NCBI RefSeq assembly: GCF_014284125.1
Contig: NZ_JACOFX010000008.1
Location: 1 to 64,000 of the forward strand
Reading direction: 5' to 3'
Length of the DNA stretch: 64,000 nucleotides
From: Undibacterium umbellatum
Lineage (GTDB): Bacteria; Pseudomonadota; Gammaproteobacteria; Burkholderiales; Burkholderiaceae_D
Of the stretch, positions 26,257-34,618 are shown in pieces. The translations under genes and the position numbers were made by a program. How positions within the stretch are numbered: the first letter of the stretch is position 1; each line of letters opens with the position of its first letter. The notes beneath the pieces were generated by a model. That model worked only from the letters and a program-made list of their open reading frames with translations, did not search any database and was not told the DNA's origin.

Positions 26257-28197
26257 TTAGTTATTTACATAACGTAGTGGCAAATTAATTTTCAACCTGG
26301 TGCCTTCACCAGGCTGGCTGTCAACCAAGAATTCGCCATGCATGGCCTTGACGCGCTCGCGCATGCCGACCAGGCCGAAAGAACGTGATTTGCGCATTTC
26401 TTCAGCCTCTATGCCTTTGCCATTGTCAGCAATACTGAAACTTAGCATGGTGGCATTACGCTCAAAGACAATTTGTACTTCTGTTGCAGCCGCATGTCTG
26501 ACCACATTCGTCAATGATTCCTGGACGATGCGGAAGATGGCAGTGCTGCGCGCATCGTCTAGCGCCAGTTGTTCTTCATTGGCTTCCAAGTCACAAGCTA
26601 TGCCATGACGGATGGAAAAATCTTTTTGCAGGGTCTGTAGTGCGAAATACAGGCCACCTTCATCCAGTGCGCGTGGCCTGAGATCAGTGGCGATTCGCCG
26701 CAAGGTTGTGATTGATGTCAGTAGTAACTGGTCCATACTGTTGATGGTTTGCTGGGTCTTGCCAGTGAGTATGCTATCCCTTTGCAGTAACGATAAATCC
26801 ATGCGCAGGGCGGCCAGCAATTGGCCCAGGTCATCATGCAATTCGCGCGCTATGTGCTTGCGTTCTTCTTCGCGTATGCTTTGCAGGGTAGCGGACAACT
26901 GCGTCAATTCATCATGGTAGAGCGCCATTTTTTCTTTGGCTACCTTGCGTTCCGTGATGTCGCGGAAGATCACGGTGTAAAAACGCCTGCCGTTTTCTAT
27001 CTGACTGGAGATTGATGCTTCGATGGGAAATTCCTCACCATTTGCCTTGACGCCCGTCACATAAAAATCTTCAAAATTGCTACCCATCTTCCGGCGGGTT
27101 GCACCGGTTTCACCAAATTCCTTTACATGCCTTCCATGCACCTGACGATGGCGTTCAGGCAATACGGTATTGAGTGAAGCCCCCATCAAATACTGCACAT
27201 CATGACCAAACATGGCTGCTGCGGCAGGGTTGACCAGAATGATGGATTGGGTTTCATCGATCGTGATGATGCCATCGATGGCAGTGTCTATCATGCGACT
27301 CAAGCGTTCGCGCTCTATACTCAGTTCTTCCGCCGAGCGCGCCAGGTTCTGGCTGGTCTCCGCCAGAGTGGCATAGGGAGTATGAATGTTGACAGCAACC
27401 ATGCCCCGGTAAATGGCGATTGCCGCCAGCAGTTGAAATACATGGCCCACCGCGACAAAGACATCATTGCCATTTACATAAATAGCGAAATAGACCTCCG
27501 AGATTGCCAGCAGTATCGCAGCCAGGAACAAGGGCGCACGTTCTATTTGCAGGCGTCCTCCCAGTTCATTTGTTGGGGATGAGGCAGCGCCTTGCTTGTT
27601 AAATCGGTAGGCGGTGAACAAATTGATGGCGATCAGGCCAAGTTCACAGGCCATTTTGAATGAGGTTTGTCCTTCGCCTTCGATATACGTCAGTGGTAAC
27701 AAGTGTGGAAACATAAATACCATCACCATCCAGCCTGCGGTCGCCAGGAGCCCGGCAGTCAGAACAAAGTAAGCTTGTAGCGGACTGACCTCAGAGTCTT
27801 GTGGCGCCATTGCCAGGCCCAGCAGGGTAGTTGCAATGAATGAACGTGACAGCAACCAGAACAGCAGGGACTTATGCATGTCCTCTGCGTCAGGAAAGCC
27901 TGGCATGCCCTGGAAGCTGATGGCATGCATGAACCCAAGTATGGCAGTACACAAAAACGCGACCGCCAGTATGACGCTACTTTTTTTTCTGGAGCCGCCA
28001 AAAGCATTCCAGCAAACAATAAACACTGACGTGAAAATGACGATGGTGACGGTTTCCAGCACCGTATGTACTGGCAAAGGTGCTGGCATCTGCATGGCAG
28101 ATAGAGCAGCATGATTCAACCATAAAAGAAGCGACAAGATTGCGAGTAAACCTGCAGTCCAGCGCACTATTACCAGTCTGGAATAGTCTTGTGCCAT
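26257..28197 (-). CDS. Membrane sensor histidine kinase (MASE-type sensor, PAS, HisKA_3)
   Basis: 646 aa. The N-terminus (about 1-265) has seven or eight hydrophobic helices resembling a MASE3 sensor domain. A PAS domain follows (about 300-420, IDTAIDGIITIDETQSIILVN). Then HisKA_3 with RELHDDLGQ (phospho-acceptor His454) and an ATPase with DNGKGI and GLVGMRERV (NarX/DegS class). Such kinases phosphorylate NarL/FixJ regulators; the one at 30791-31420 is the obvious candidate partner. It has its own transcription unit because a terminator lies between it and the universal stress gene upstream. The signal is unknown. Confidence 0.88.
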   Translation of the reverse strand: MAQDYSRLVIVRWTAGLLAILSLLLWLNHAALSAMQMPAPLPVHTVLETVTIVIFTSVFIVCWNAFGGSRKKSSVILAVAFLCTAILGFMHAISFQGMPGFPDAEDMHKSLLFWLLSRSFIATTLLGLAMAPQDSEVSPLQAYFVLTAGLLATAGWMVMVFMFPHLLPLTYIEGEGQTSFKMACELGLIAINLFTAYRFNKQGAASSPTNELGGRLQIERAPLFLAAILLAISEVYFAIYVNGNDVFVAVGHVFQLLAAIAIYRGMVAVNIHTPYATLAETSQNLARSAEELSIERERLSRMIDTAIDGIITIDETQSIILVNPAAAAMFGHDVQYLMGASLNTVLPERHRQVHGRHVKEFGETGATRRKMGSNFEDFYVTGVKANGEEFPIEASISSQIENGRRFYTVIFRDITERKVAKEKMALYHDELTQLSATLQSIREEERKHIARELHDDLGQLLAALRMDLSLLQRDSILTGKTQQTINSMDQLLLTSITTLRRIATDLRPRALDEGGLYFALQTLQKDFSIRHGIACDLEANEEQLALDDARSTAIFRIVQESLTNVVRHAAATEVQIVFERNATMLSFSIADNGKGIEAEEMRKSRSFGLVGMRERVKAMHGEFLVDSQPGEGTRLKINLPLRYVNN

Positions 28198-28261
28198 GTT
28201 TTTTTGATTTGATAATAAAGGAAGGGAGTATTTTAATGGCAGTTCACCATGCTGGCAGCTA

Positions 28262-28298
28262 TAAATGAAAATGACACTCCTGAAGCAGGAGTGTCATT
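28262..28298 (-). terminator. Intrinsic terminator after the universal stress gene
   Basis: A perfect 13-bp stem AATGACACTCCTG / CAGGAGTGTCATT with a 3-nt loop. On the minus strand it is followed by TTTTCATTT. It stands 21 bp after the stop of the 28320 gene. Confidence 0.85.
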
Positions 28299-28319
28299 GA
28301 CGATGACAGGTAAAATCGC

Positions 28320-29159
28320 TTAATGCGACATGAGCACAGGCACGGTCATACTTTGCAAAATAGTTCTGGTGACACCACCCATGATCATTTCACGGAAGCG
28401 TGAATGACCATATCCACCCATGACCAGCATATCGCTATCGAGATCATGTGCCAGCGAGAGCAGGGCATTGCCGATATCGGTCGAGGTTTTATGCACGCCA
28501 ACTTCGACTTTGACGCCATGTCTGGCCAGATACAGGGCAATGTCAGCGCCTGGCTGTTCACCATGGCTGTCTGGCACGGACTTGGGGTTGAAAATCGCAA
28601 CCTGGACCAAGTCTGCACGGCGCAGCAAGGGGATTGCGTCTGTAATGGCGCGCGTTGACTCACGGCTGGCATCCCAGGCGATCAGGGGACGTTTGCCAAC
28701 AGTCGTGAAGTCACCGACATAAGGGATAATCAATATTGGGCGCCCAGAATTCATGATCAGATACTCTGGGAAGTCTGGCAGTACGGAAGGCGAAGGTTCG
28801 TCGCGATTGGTTTGGCCAATTACAACCAGATCACTATATCTGGCTTGCAAACCGATGCCGCCGCCTGCTTCATCATTGGCGATCATGCTCTCGAAAGAGT
28901 TGACGCCGATTGCCTGAGCTTGCTGGTTGAAACTGTCTACCGCTTTTTCTGCACGCTCGCGCAAATAACTCAAGTGTATGGTCAGATTGGGGTCATTCGC
29001 GCTGATATTGCCATCCTGATAGATGAAACGTGACACACCAGTGACTGCAGTGCCTACCAGATGTGCTTCGTCGCACATAGCGATTTCAGCCGCGACACGC
29101 ACGCGAAAATTTGAACGCTCAGATTCATCAATATGAACCAGGATGGTTTTGTACGGCAT
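28320..29159 (-). CDS. Universal stress protein, UspA-type double-length
   Basis: 279 aa. Begins MPYKTILVHIDESERS and ends with GGYGHSRFREMIMGGVTRTILQSMTVPVLMSH, the UspA fold with its G-X9-G(S/T) nucleotide motif near the end. The first half is a degenerate Usp-like unit without that motif, so this is the tandem, COG0589-like form. AAGGAG lies before the ATG. It is downstream of the FNR-type regulator gene in the same direction; a 10-bp hairpin (29208-29234) lies between. Such proteins often respond to oxygen limitation or stasis. Confidence 0.88.
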   Translation of the reverse strand: MPYKTILVHIDESERSNFRVRVAAEIAMCDEAHLVGTAVTGVSRFIYQDGNISANDPNLTIHLSYLRERAEKAVDSFNQQAQAIGVNSFESMIANDEAGGGIGLQARYSDLVVIGQTNRDEPSPSVLPDFPEYLIMNSGRPILIIPYVGDFTTVGKRPLIAWDASRESTRAITDAIPLLRRADLVQVAIFNPKSVPDSHGEQPGADIALYLARHGVKVEVGVHKTSTDIGNALLSLAHDLDSDMLVMGGYGHSRFREMIMGGVTRTILQSMTVPVLMSH

Positions 29160-29207
29160 GTTTTGCTCCTTGATCTCAAATCGTGGGAAAAAACAAGTTC
29201 AGCGATG

Positions 29208-29234
29208 CTTTTGCCGGTATGATCCCGGCAAAAG
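29208..29234. repeat. 10-bp inverted repeat between regulator and stress gene
   Basis: CTTTTGCCGG and CCGGCAAAAG flank a 7-nt loop. No T-run follows on the minus strand, so it is not a textbook terminator. It may stabilise or attenuate the transcript entering the universal stress gene. Confidence 0.5.
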
Positions 29235-29260
29235 TCGATACTTACTTGCTAAAGCTTACA

Positions 29261-30148
29261 CTAATTTAAAGCAACAGCAACTTCTTTGCCCCACTGTGGC
29301 AATAGGTTCTTACCAACTAATGCCGACACTTTTTCACTGACTTTGATACGCGCTTTGGCAGGTGGCAGGCGACGCAGGGTTTTCAGTGCGGGCACATCTA
29401 GAAGTGCTATCTGGCGTTGCTCGACACTGATCAATCCCATTTCATTAAAGGCAGACAGGGTGCGGCTGACTGTTTCTAGTGTCAGGCCCAGGTAACTGCC
29501 GATTTCGTGACGTGTCATGCGCAAATTAAAGGACTTGCCAGAATAGCCGAGCTGGCTAAAGCGTTCCCCGAGTGTAGTCAGGAAGCGAGCCACCTTGGCT
29601 TCAGCACTCAGGGCGCTCAGCATGCCTATCATGATTTGTTCGCGCACCAGTTCGCGGCTCATGACGCTGAACATGGCTTGCTCCAGCTCTGCATAAATAC
29701 GTCCCAGCGCAGAGAAAGTCTTGTAAGGCATGAGTATGATGTCGCAATCAGACAGTGCTACGGCTTCAGAGGCATGTTGTTGGTTATGTATGCCATCAAT
29801 CCCGAGCAGATCACCTTTCATGGGGAAACTCAATACCTGCTCATTGCCATACTCGTCGATGAGGACAGTTTTCAAGAATCCTGAATTGACGATGTAAAGT
29901 GTTTCAAAATCCTGGCCTATGGTGTGTACACGCTGACCCGCTTTGTAACGCACATGCTGAAACAACACTTCTTCATCTGCAGAAGCAGCAGGGGTAGGTA
30001 TGCGCAGAAGTTCGCAAACTTCATGCAGGTTGGACCAGAGATTGCCATGGCAACGCCAGCCAGCCTCATTGGAGATGACTGGAAAACTATTCTTGCTGGC
30101 AACTGAAGACAGGCTGCTGGTACTGTTTGTAAAGGTTGCTGTAGTCAT
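29261..30148 (-). CDS. FNR/CRP-family transcriptional regulator without the usual cysteine cluster
   Basis: 295 aa. A cyclic-nucleotide-type sensor domain (about 62-160) is joined by a dimer helix to a winged helix. The recognition helix LGLTLETVSRTL has E225, S228 and R229, the FNR set that reads TTGAT half-sites. FNR proteins normally hold an N-terminal Cys triplet plus one central Cys; here only C33, C45 and C135 exist and C-X2-C is absent, so a 4Fe-4S sensor of the normal kind is doubtful. There is a C-terminal extension of about 35 residues. It follows a stand-alone receiver gene by 27 bp, under an FNR-like box at 30613. Likely controls the cbb3 operon. Confidence 0.88.
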   Translation of the reverse strand: MTTATFTNSTSSLSSVASKNSFPVISNEAGWRCHGNLWSNLHEVCELLRIPTPAASADEEVLFQHVRYKAGQRVHTIGQDFETLYIVNSGFLKTVLIDEYGNEQVLSFPMKGDLLGIDGIHNQQHASEAVALSDCDIILMPYKTFSALGRIYAELEQAMFSVMSRELVREQIMIGMLSALSAEAKVARFLTTLGERFSQLGYSGKSFNLRMTRHEIGSYLGLTLETVSRTLSAFNEMGLISVEQRQIALLDVPALKTLRRLPPAKARIKVSEKVSALVGKNLLPQWGKEVAVALN

Positions 30149-30175
30149 GGTAGTCCCCTTGAACGGTTTGCGACA

Positions 30176-30559
30176 TTAGTTAATTTGATGATTTGAATCT
30201 GGTTGCTGCCAACGCAGCAGATAATCTTGTAGCGAACCAAAGTCCGTGGACTTATCCAAAAAACCATCTGCGCCTGCCCGCAATGCAAGTACGCGATTGT
30301 TTTCTGTTGCGTGATTTGTCAGTATCACTACCTTGATGGCTGGCCTGCTTTGCTTGATATTCCTCAGCAGCTGCAAGCCGTTTCCATCGGCGAGCTGGAG
30401 ATCCAGTATCAATGCGTCGGCGTCATTGCCAAGCAGGGCTTGGTAGGCGCTCCCCATGTCACTTGCGACTCCCAGGACATGCATGCCAGGCACTTCTTCA
30501 ACGAACCGCACCAGGCGGTTTTGAATCAGGACTGAATCTTCGACGATGTACAGGTTCAT
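30176..30559 (-). CDS. Stand-alone response-regulator receiver domain
   Basis: 127 aa from the ATG at 30559 (MNLYIVEDS). The whole protein is a CheY-like receiver: acidic pair E7/D8, phospho-acceptor D53 in LILDLQL, the T in VILTNHA, and K in FLDKSTD. There is no output domain. The ribosome-binding site is weak. It lies 27 bp before the FNR-type gene and about 60 nt after an FNR-like box, so the two form one unit. It may act as a phosphate sink or partner of the nearby kinase. Confidence 0.85.
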   Translation of the reverse strand: MNLYIVEDSVLIQNRLVRFVEEVPGMHVLGVASDMGSAYQALLGNDADALILDLQLADGNGLQLLRNIKQSRPAIKVVILTNHATENNRVLALRAGADGFLDKSTDFGSLQDYLLRWQQPDSNHQIN

Positions 30560-30612
30560 GTTGTGACTTGTTGTGCGTGTTTGCTTAGGCTCTATTATCG
30601 TCAGCATCAGCA

Positions 30613-30626
30613 TTGATTTAAATCAG
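30613..30626 (-). promoter_or_regulatory. FNR-like box of the receiver-fnr unit
   Basis: TTGATTTAAATCAG matches TTGAT-N4-ATCAA at 9 of 10 positions. Its centre is 60 nt from the start of the receiver gene at 30559, much like the ccoN box. It suggests that the FNR-type regulator controls its own transcription. Confidence 0.7.
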
Positions 30627-30790
30627 GAGATGCTGATTTGAATTGTCAGATTTGGCGCTGTATCTGTAGGAATATTCCTAGCAGTAATATGGCGGCCGGA
30701 GAAGACAACCTGATTTGATGGTGGTCAATCAGGTGCCGTCAGAAGGGATATGGTCGAGGAGGAAGGCGGGTGCAGGCTACAGTATTCAGG

Positions 30791-31420
30791 CTACAGGAGA
30801 TGGTGTGCCACGGCGTATTGCACCAGGTCAGACAAATTGCTCATATTCATTTTTTGCATGATGCGAGTTTTGTGGGTGCTGACTGTCTTTACGCTCAAAT
30901 GCAAGAGTTCACCGATTTCAGTGATTGATTTGCCCTTGACCAGGTGGGTAAATACTTCAAATTCACGGTCCGACAAGCTGGTATGCGGCTGGCTGTCATC
31001 TGCAGGCATGGCGCTCATAGCCAGTTGTTCTGCTACTTCTATGCTGATGTACGGGCGACCCGAGGCAACCTTGCGCAAGGCAGTGACCAGTTGTGTGCCT
31101 GCGCTTTCCTTGGTCAGGTAGCCACGCGCACCAGCGCGTATGGCACGCACGGCATACTGCTCTTCTTCATGCATGGTGAGTATCAGGATTGGCAATTTGG
31201 GGAATTCGTCCTTGATCTGGCGTATCAGGTCTACACCGCTACGGCCAGGCATGGACAAATCCATCAGCAAGACATCAAATTCGGTGGTGCGTACTTTTTC
31301 CAGGGTATCGAAACCATCGACTGCTTCGGCAACTACTTGTATGTCTTCTATGCCATCAAGTATGCGTTTCAGTCCTTCGCGCATGATGGTATGGTCGTCG
31401 GCTATCAAGATGCGGGTCAT
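30791..31420 (-). CDS. NarL/FixJ-family response regulator
   Basis: 209 aa from the ATG at 31420 (MTRILIADDHTIMREGL); the frame extends further but the receiver fold begins here. Receiver domain with D8/D9, phospho-site D54 in LLMDLSMPG and K in YLTKESAG. A LuxR-type helix-turn-helix follows at about 145-205 (SLSDREFEVFTHLVKGKS, LSVKTVSTHKTRI). The HisKA_3 kinase at 26257-28197 is the likely partner, though unlinked by transcription. An 11-bp palindrome lies 34 nt before the start. Confidence 0.9.
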   Translation of the reverse strand: MTRILIADDHTIMREGLKRILDGIEDIQVVAEAVDGFDTLEKVRTTEFDVLLMDLSMPGRSGVDLIRQIKDEFPKLPILILTMHEEEQYAVRAIRAGARGYLTKESAGTQLVTALRKVASGRPYISIEVAEQLAMSAMPADDSQPHTSLSDREFEVFTHLVKGKSITEIGELLHLSVKTVSTHKTRIMQKMNMSNLSDLVQYAVAHHLL

Positions 31421-31453
31421 AGAGGCAATAGGGCTACATTTCATGTTCAGCGG

Positions 31454-31479
31454 CGCTTTGGCACATACTTGTGCCAAAG
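31454..31479. repeat. 11-bp perfect palindrome before the NarL-type gene
   Basis: GCTTTGGCACA and TGTGCCAAAGC flank a 4-nt loop (TACT). It lies in the leader or promoter zone of the 31420 gene and could be an operator or an RNA hairpin. No T-run follows on either strand. Confidence 0.55.
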
Positions 31480-31537
31480 CAAGGATTTCCAACATTGTAC
31501 TGTAGCCAGTGCAGGCGTGTGGTTCTGTCTCGCTTAG

Positions 31538-31627
31538 AACCTGTTTGCGATCTTACTGCTCGCATATGATCGGGCTCATGCGCTGCTCTTCGAGCGCTGA
31601 CGCTCTCTACGAATCGCAAACATGTAC
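31538..31627. mobile_element. Possible degenerate MITE next to the intact one
   Basis: TGTTTGCGAT near the left end is mirrored by ATCGCAAACA near the right end, with TTAG at 31534-31537 and 31628-31631 just outside. The ends are offset by one base and little beyond the 10-bp core matches, so it is at best an eroded IS5-type miniature element. A short hairpin GAGCG..CGCTC lies inside. Confidence 0.35.
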
Positions 31628-31631
31628 TTAG

Positions 31632-31720
31632 GGAATCTCTGATTAAGTCCAAAACCGAAAAATTAATCCTCGAAAAATCAAGAACTTGCGACTAGCCTGC
31701 TGGACTTAATCAGAGGTTCC
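31632..31720. mobile_element. IS5-type MITE with TTAG target duplication
   Basis: 89 bp with 19-bp terminal inverted repeats GGAATCTCTGATTAAGTCC and GGACTTAATCAGAGGTTCC, one mismatch. It is flanked by TTAG at 31628-31631 and 31721-31724, the YTAR-type 4-bp duplication of IS5-group elements. No coding capacity. The right-hand duplication overlaps the stop codon of the universal stress gene at 31721. Confidence 0.85.
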
Positions 31721-32176
31721 TTAGTGATGTTTGATCCTGTGTACCAGCACTGGGATCAGGCACAAGGACAAGACTTTGGTTGTAACACTGCCCAGTATGA
31801 ATTGACCCAGGCCGCTTCTGCCATGTGAACCCATGAAGATCAGGTCGCAGGCATATTCCTGGGCTGTATGGACGATTTCCTTGGCGGTGGAGTCATTGAA
31901 TTGTATGACTTCCTGATAAGCCAGGCCAGCTGCATTCGCTGCTTCCCTGGCAGGTTGCAGGTAGCTTTCTGCCAGTGTTTGCATGGCCGCCTGGTACTCT
32001 TCTTCGGTGGGGCCATTGGGTGGCAAGATATCGACATAGAGCGGATATTGATAATTGCCAGCAACATATACCGCAACCACTTCTGCCTGTAATTGTTGGG
32101 CAAATTCAAGGCCAGCTGTAACACAGGCATGTGACAGTTCTGAGCCATCGGTCGGTAGCAGTATACGCTTGTACAT
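31721..32176 (-). CDS. Universal stress protein, UspA-type single domain
   Basis: 151 aa. Begins MYKRILLPTDGSELS and ends with GSHGRSGLGQFILGSVTTKVL, the ATP-binding G-X2-G-X9-G(S) motif of UspA proteins. The stop codon TAA lies inside the 4-bp target duplication of the adjacent MITE, so the frame is intact but the native 3' flank is displaced. An FNR-like box is centred 60 nt before the ATG, pointing to low-oxygen induction. Confidence 0.92.
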   Translation of the reverse strand: MYKRILLPTDGSELSHACVTAGLEFAQQLQAEVVAVYVAGNYQYPLYVDILPPNGPTEEEYQAAMQTLAESYLQPAREAANAAGLAYQEVIQFNDSTAKEIVHTAQEYACDLIFMGSHGRSGLGQFILGSVTTKVLSLCLIPVLVHRIKHH

Positions 32177-32229
32177 AGTCTATCCCCTTGAAGGTGTATC
32201 CAGCATGCAGGTGGATTGTCACATCTGCC

Positions 32230-32243
32230 TTGATTTCAAACAA
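32230..32243 (-). promoter_or_regulatory. FNR-like box of the universal stress gene
   Basis: TTGATTTCAAACAA matches TTGAT-N4-ATCAA at 9 of 10 positions. Its centre is 60 nt from the ATG at 32176, the same geometry as the 30613 box. Confidence 0.6.
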
Positions 32244-32316
32244 GGAGAATAAGAGAATATGCTCAATAGAGTGGAAATTTTGTTTGTTCTGTATTTTTCT
32301 TTTTGTCTGTCAACAA

Positions 32317-33543
32317 TTAAATTTCTGTGGCCAGCAGTTGACCTAGCTCTGGTGAGCTGCAGTGTTGTAGCTGTATATCTGTACATTCATGCCACGCGGC
32401 AAATTCGCGCAAGGTCTTGCCTAGATCGGTGGTCATTGCCTTGGAAACTCGTACGCCAGATTCCAGATGCAGAGCCTTGATTTCGAACATGCCATCCTTG
32501 CGATGGGCTTTGGCATCCATGCGGCCTATCAGTGCCCCCCTGCGCAATATAGGCAGGGTGAAGTAGCCGTAGCGCCGTTTAGGGGCGGGCGTGTAGCACT
32601 CCAGCTTGTAGTCAAAATCAAAAAATTCTATGGCACGTTTTCTATCCCAGACAACTGGATCAAAAGGGGAGAGTATACGGGTGGCTGTTGCCTTGAGTTG
32701 ATTGTCTTGCGCTAGTTGCAGGGCGTCCAGACGGGCTGGATGAACGTAGAAAAGCTGTTCCTGATTTGCTATCTGCACTGGTATCAGTAAGCCTTCCTTA
32801 ACCAGTTGCACAGGCTGGTTTTTTGCATCAAATTTACCCATGCGAAAATAATCAGCCATCCAGCTGGCTTTGCAAATGCCTAGCGCACGCACTGCCTGTA
32901 GTATCTGCGTGCGTTCGCATTCTAGCGGCGTGCGCAAATGTTTTTTATCATTCCATTTTGGATGCACGCGCTCACGCAAATCATAGATGCGCTGGAAGTT
33001 ATGGCGTTTGGCTACCATCACTTCACCTGTCGTGAACAAGACTTCCAGTGAGCGTTTTTCTGGCTTCCATTCCCACCAGCCGCCACTTTTGCCATCGGTG
33101 CGCTCAAAGTCAGCCGAACGGCTGGCCCCGTTTTCACGTATATGCTGCCGTATGGTTTCTACCTGTGCCGTATTTTCTTGTAGCCACTTGTGATTGTATT
33201 TCCAGCCCAGTCCTTGTGGTGACACCATTTGGTGGCGGTACAGGCCATAGTCTTCTATAGGCAAGAAGCAGGCTTCATGCGACCAGTATTCAAACAAATG
33301 GCCTTCTTCCAATAATTCATTGAGCCAGGCATGCTCGAAATGCCCAAGGCGGCTCCATAGAACCAGATAAGGGCTGCGCGCCACTACGTTTATGGTATCA
33401 ATCTGCAGAGCCGACATATTGCGTATGCAAGCCAATACATCGTCTTTGCCAGTCTTGCGCGGAGGCGGTTGCAGCAAGCCCTGTGCTGCCAGATGTAGGG
33501 CGCGAGCGGAACTGAGTGTCAGATGAAAATCAGTTGCGCTCAT
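32317..33543 (-). CDS. YcaQ-family (HTH_42) DNA glycosylase-like protein
   Basis: 408 aa from the ATG at 33543; a TTG five codons upstream is an alternative. YcaQ/AlkX-type glycosylases unhook interstrand crosslinks and remove bulky alkylated bases. The catalytic QxD motif is seen as Q47-I-D49 in SALQIDTINV. YWSHEACFLPIEDY near residue 90 and three winged-helix units are family features. Located between a universal stress gene and trpS. The exact lesion cannot be told. Confidence 0.85.
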   Translation of the reverse strand: MSATDFHLTLSSARALHLAAQGLLQPPPRKTGKDDVLACIRNMSALQIDTINVVARSPYLVLWSRLGHFEHAWLNELLEEGHLFEYWSHEACFLPIEDYGLYRHQMVSPQGLGWKYNHKWLQENTAQVETIRQHIRENGASRSADFERTDGKSGGWWEWKPEKRSLEVLFTTGEVMVAKRHNFQRIYDLRERVHPKWNDKKHLRTPLECERTQILQAVRALGICKASWMADYFRMGKFDAKNQPVQLVKEGLLIPVQIANQEQLFYVHPARLDALQLAQDNQLKATATRILSPFDPVVWDRKRAIEFFDFDYKLECYTPAPKRRYGYFTLPILRRGALIGRMDAKAHRKDGMFEIKALHLESGVRVSKAMTTDLGKTLREFAAWHECTDIQLQHCSSPELGQLLATEI

Positions 33544-33598
33544 AAAATTTTTGCTCAAAGGTGATTAGGTGGGTCGGAGATTCGAATCCCTTCGCAGA

Positions 33599-34618
33599 TC
33601 AGAAGTGTTTCAGACCTATCGCAGCCCTGACTTCGTCGGTGGTCTGAGCAGCAATTTCGCGTGCTTTGCGGGTGCCATCCTTGAGCATTTGCAAAACCTG
33701 ACCGCGGTCTTTGGCATACTCTTCACGGCGTTCACGTATCGGTTTCAGCATATCTTGCAAAATACCTTCCAGACGACCTTTGACAATACTGTCACCCAGG
33801 CCGCCGCGCACATAATGGTCTTTCATTTCTTGCAGACCGGTTTTGTCTTCATCAAAAGCATCGAGGTAGATAAAGGCGACATTGCCCTCCAGGTGGCCGG
33901 GATCAGCCACGCGCAAATGCAATGGGTCAGTGTAAACATTTCGCACAGCTGCCTTGATTTCAGCAGGTGTGAAGCCAAGGTTGATGACATTGCCCAGAGA
34001 TTTGCTCATCTTGGCCTTGCCATCCACGCCCGGCAGCCGGCCAATTTCAGGCACCAGCGCCTGGCATTCAACCAGAATATCTTTATTTGCCAGGCGGTTG
34101 AAACGACGCACGATTTCATTGGTCTGTTCTATCATTGGAATCTGGTCTTCACCGACGGGCACCAGGCTGGCTTTGAAGGCGCTGATATCTGCTGCCTGGC
34201 TGACTGGATAAGTCAAGAAACCAGCAGGGATATCGCGCTCAAAATTGCGCAAAACGATCTCTTGCTTGATGGTCGGGTTGCGCTCCAGGCGGGCTACGGT
34301 GACCAGATTGAGGTAATAGAAAGTTAATTCTGTCAGTTCTGGGATTTGTGACTGAATAAATATCGTTGATTTGGCAGGATCTATACCTACTGCCAGATAA
34401 TCAAGCGCCACTTCCATGACATTGTCGTGGACCTTGGCAGGGTTTTCCATATTGTCAGTCAATGCCTGGGCGTCTGCCAGCATGATGTATTGCTCATACT
34501 GGTTCTGGAACTTGACGCGATTGCGCAAACTGCCAACAAAATGGCCAAGGTGCAGGGGGCCGGTAGGGCGGTCACCCGTTAGTATCAGGTGTTTTTTATC
34601 TTCAGTACCAGGGAGCAT
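33599..34618 (-). CDS. trpS: Tryptophanyl-tRNA synthetase
   Basis: 339 aa, class I synthetase charging tRNA-Trp. The HIGH-type motif is HLGH (in [11 protein letters not shown]) near residue 22 and KMSKS lies near 200. The family motif [12 protein letters not shown] is complete. The start is the ATG at 34618 with a weak ribosome-binding site. A minus-strand terminator-like hairpin lies 66 nt before the start and may regulate it. Confidence 0.97.
   Translation of the reverse strand: MLPGTEDKKHLILTGDRPTGPLHLGHFVGSLRNRVKFQNQYEQYIMLADAQALTDNMENPAKVHDNVMEVALDYLAVGIDPAKSTIFIQSQIPELTELTFYYLNLVTVARLERNPTIKQEIVLRNFERDIPAGFLTYPVSQAADISAFKASLVPVGEDQIPMIEQTNEIVRRFNRLANKDILVECQALVPEIGRLPGVDGKAKMSKSLGNVINLGFTPAEIKAAVRNVYTDPLHLRVADPGHLEGNVAFIYLDAFDEDKTGLQEMKDHYVRGGLGDSIVKGRLEGILQDMLKPIRERREEYAKDRGQVLQMLKDGTRKAREIAAQTTDEVRAAIGLKHF

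Noticed and set aside
29170..29183. FNR-like TTGAT half-site before the 29159 stress gene
   Set aside because: The second half-site (AATCG) does not match, and the position overlaps the ribosome-binding region only about 17 nt from the start.
31459..31476. Sigma-54 promoter (TGGCAC...TTGC-like) inside the palindrome
   Set aside because: The GG and GC elements are one base off the fixed -24/-12 spacing. The sequence is better explained as a palindrome.
33560..33600. tRNA-like GATTCGAATC stretch between ycaQ-like gene and trpS
   Set aside because: The flanking bases do not form a T-stem on either strand, and no acceptor or anticodon arm can be drawn.
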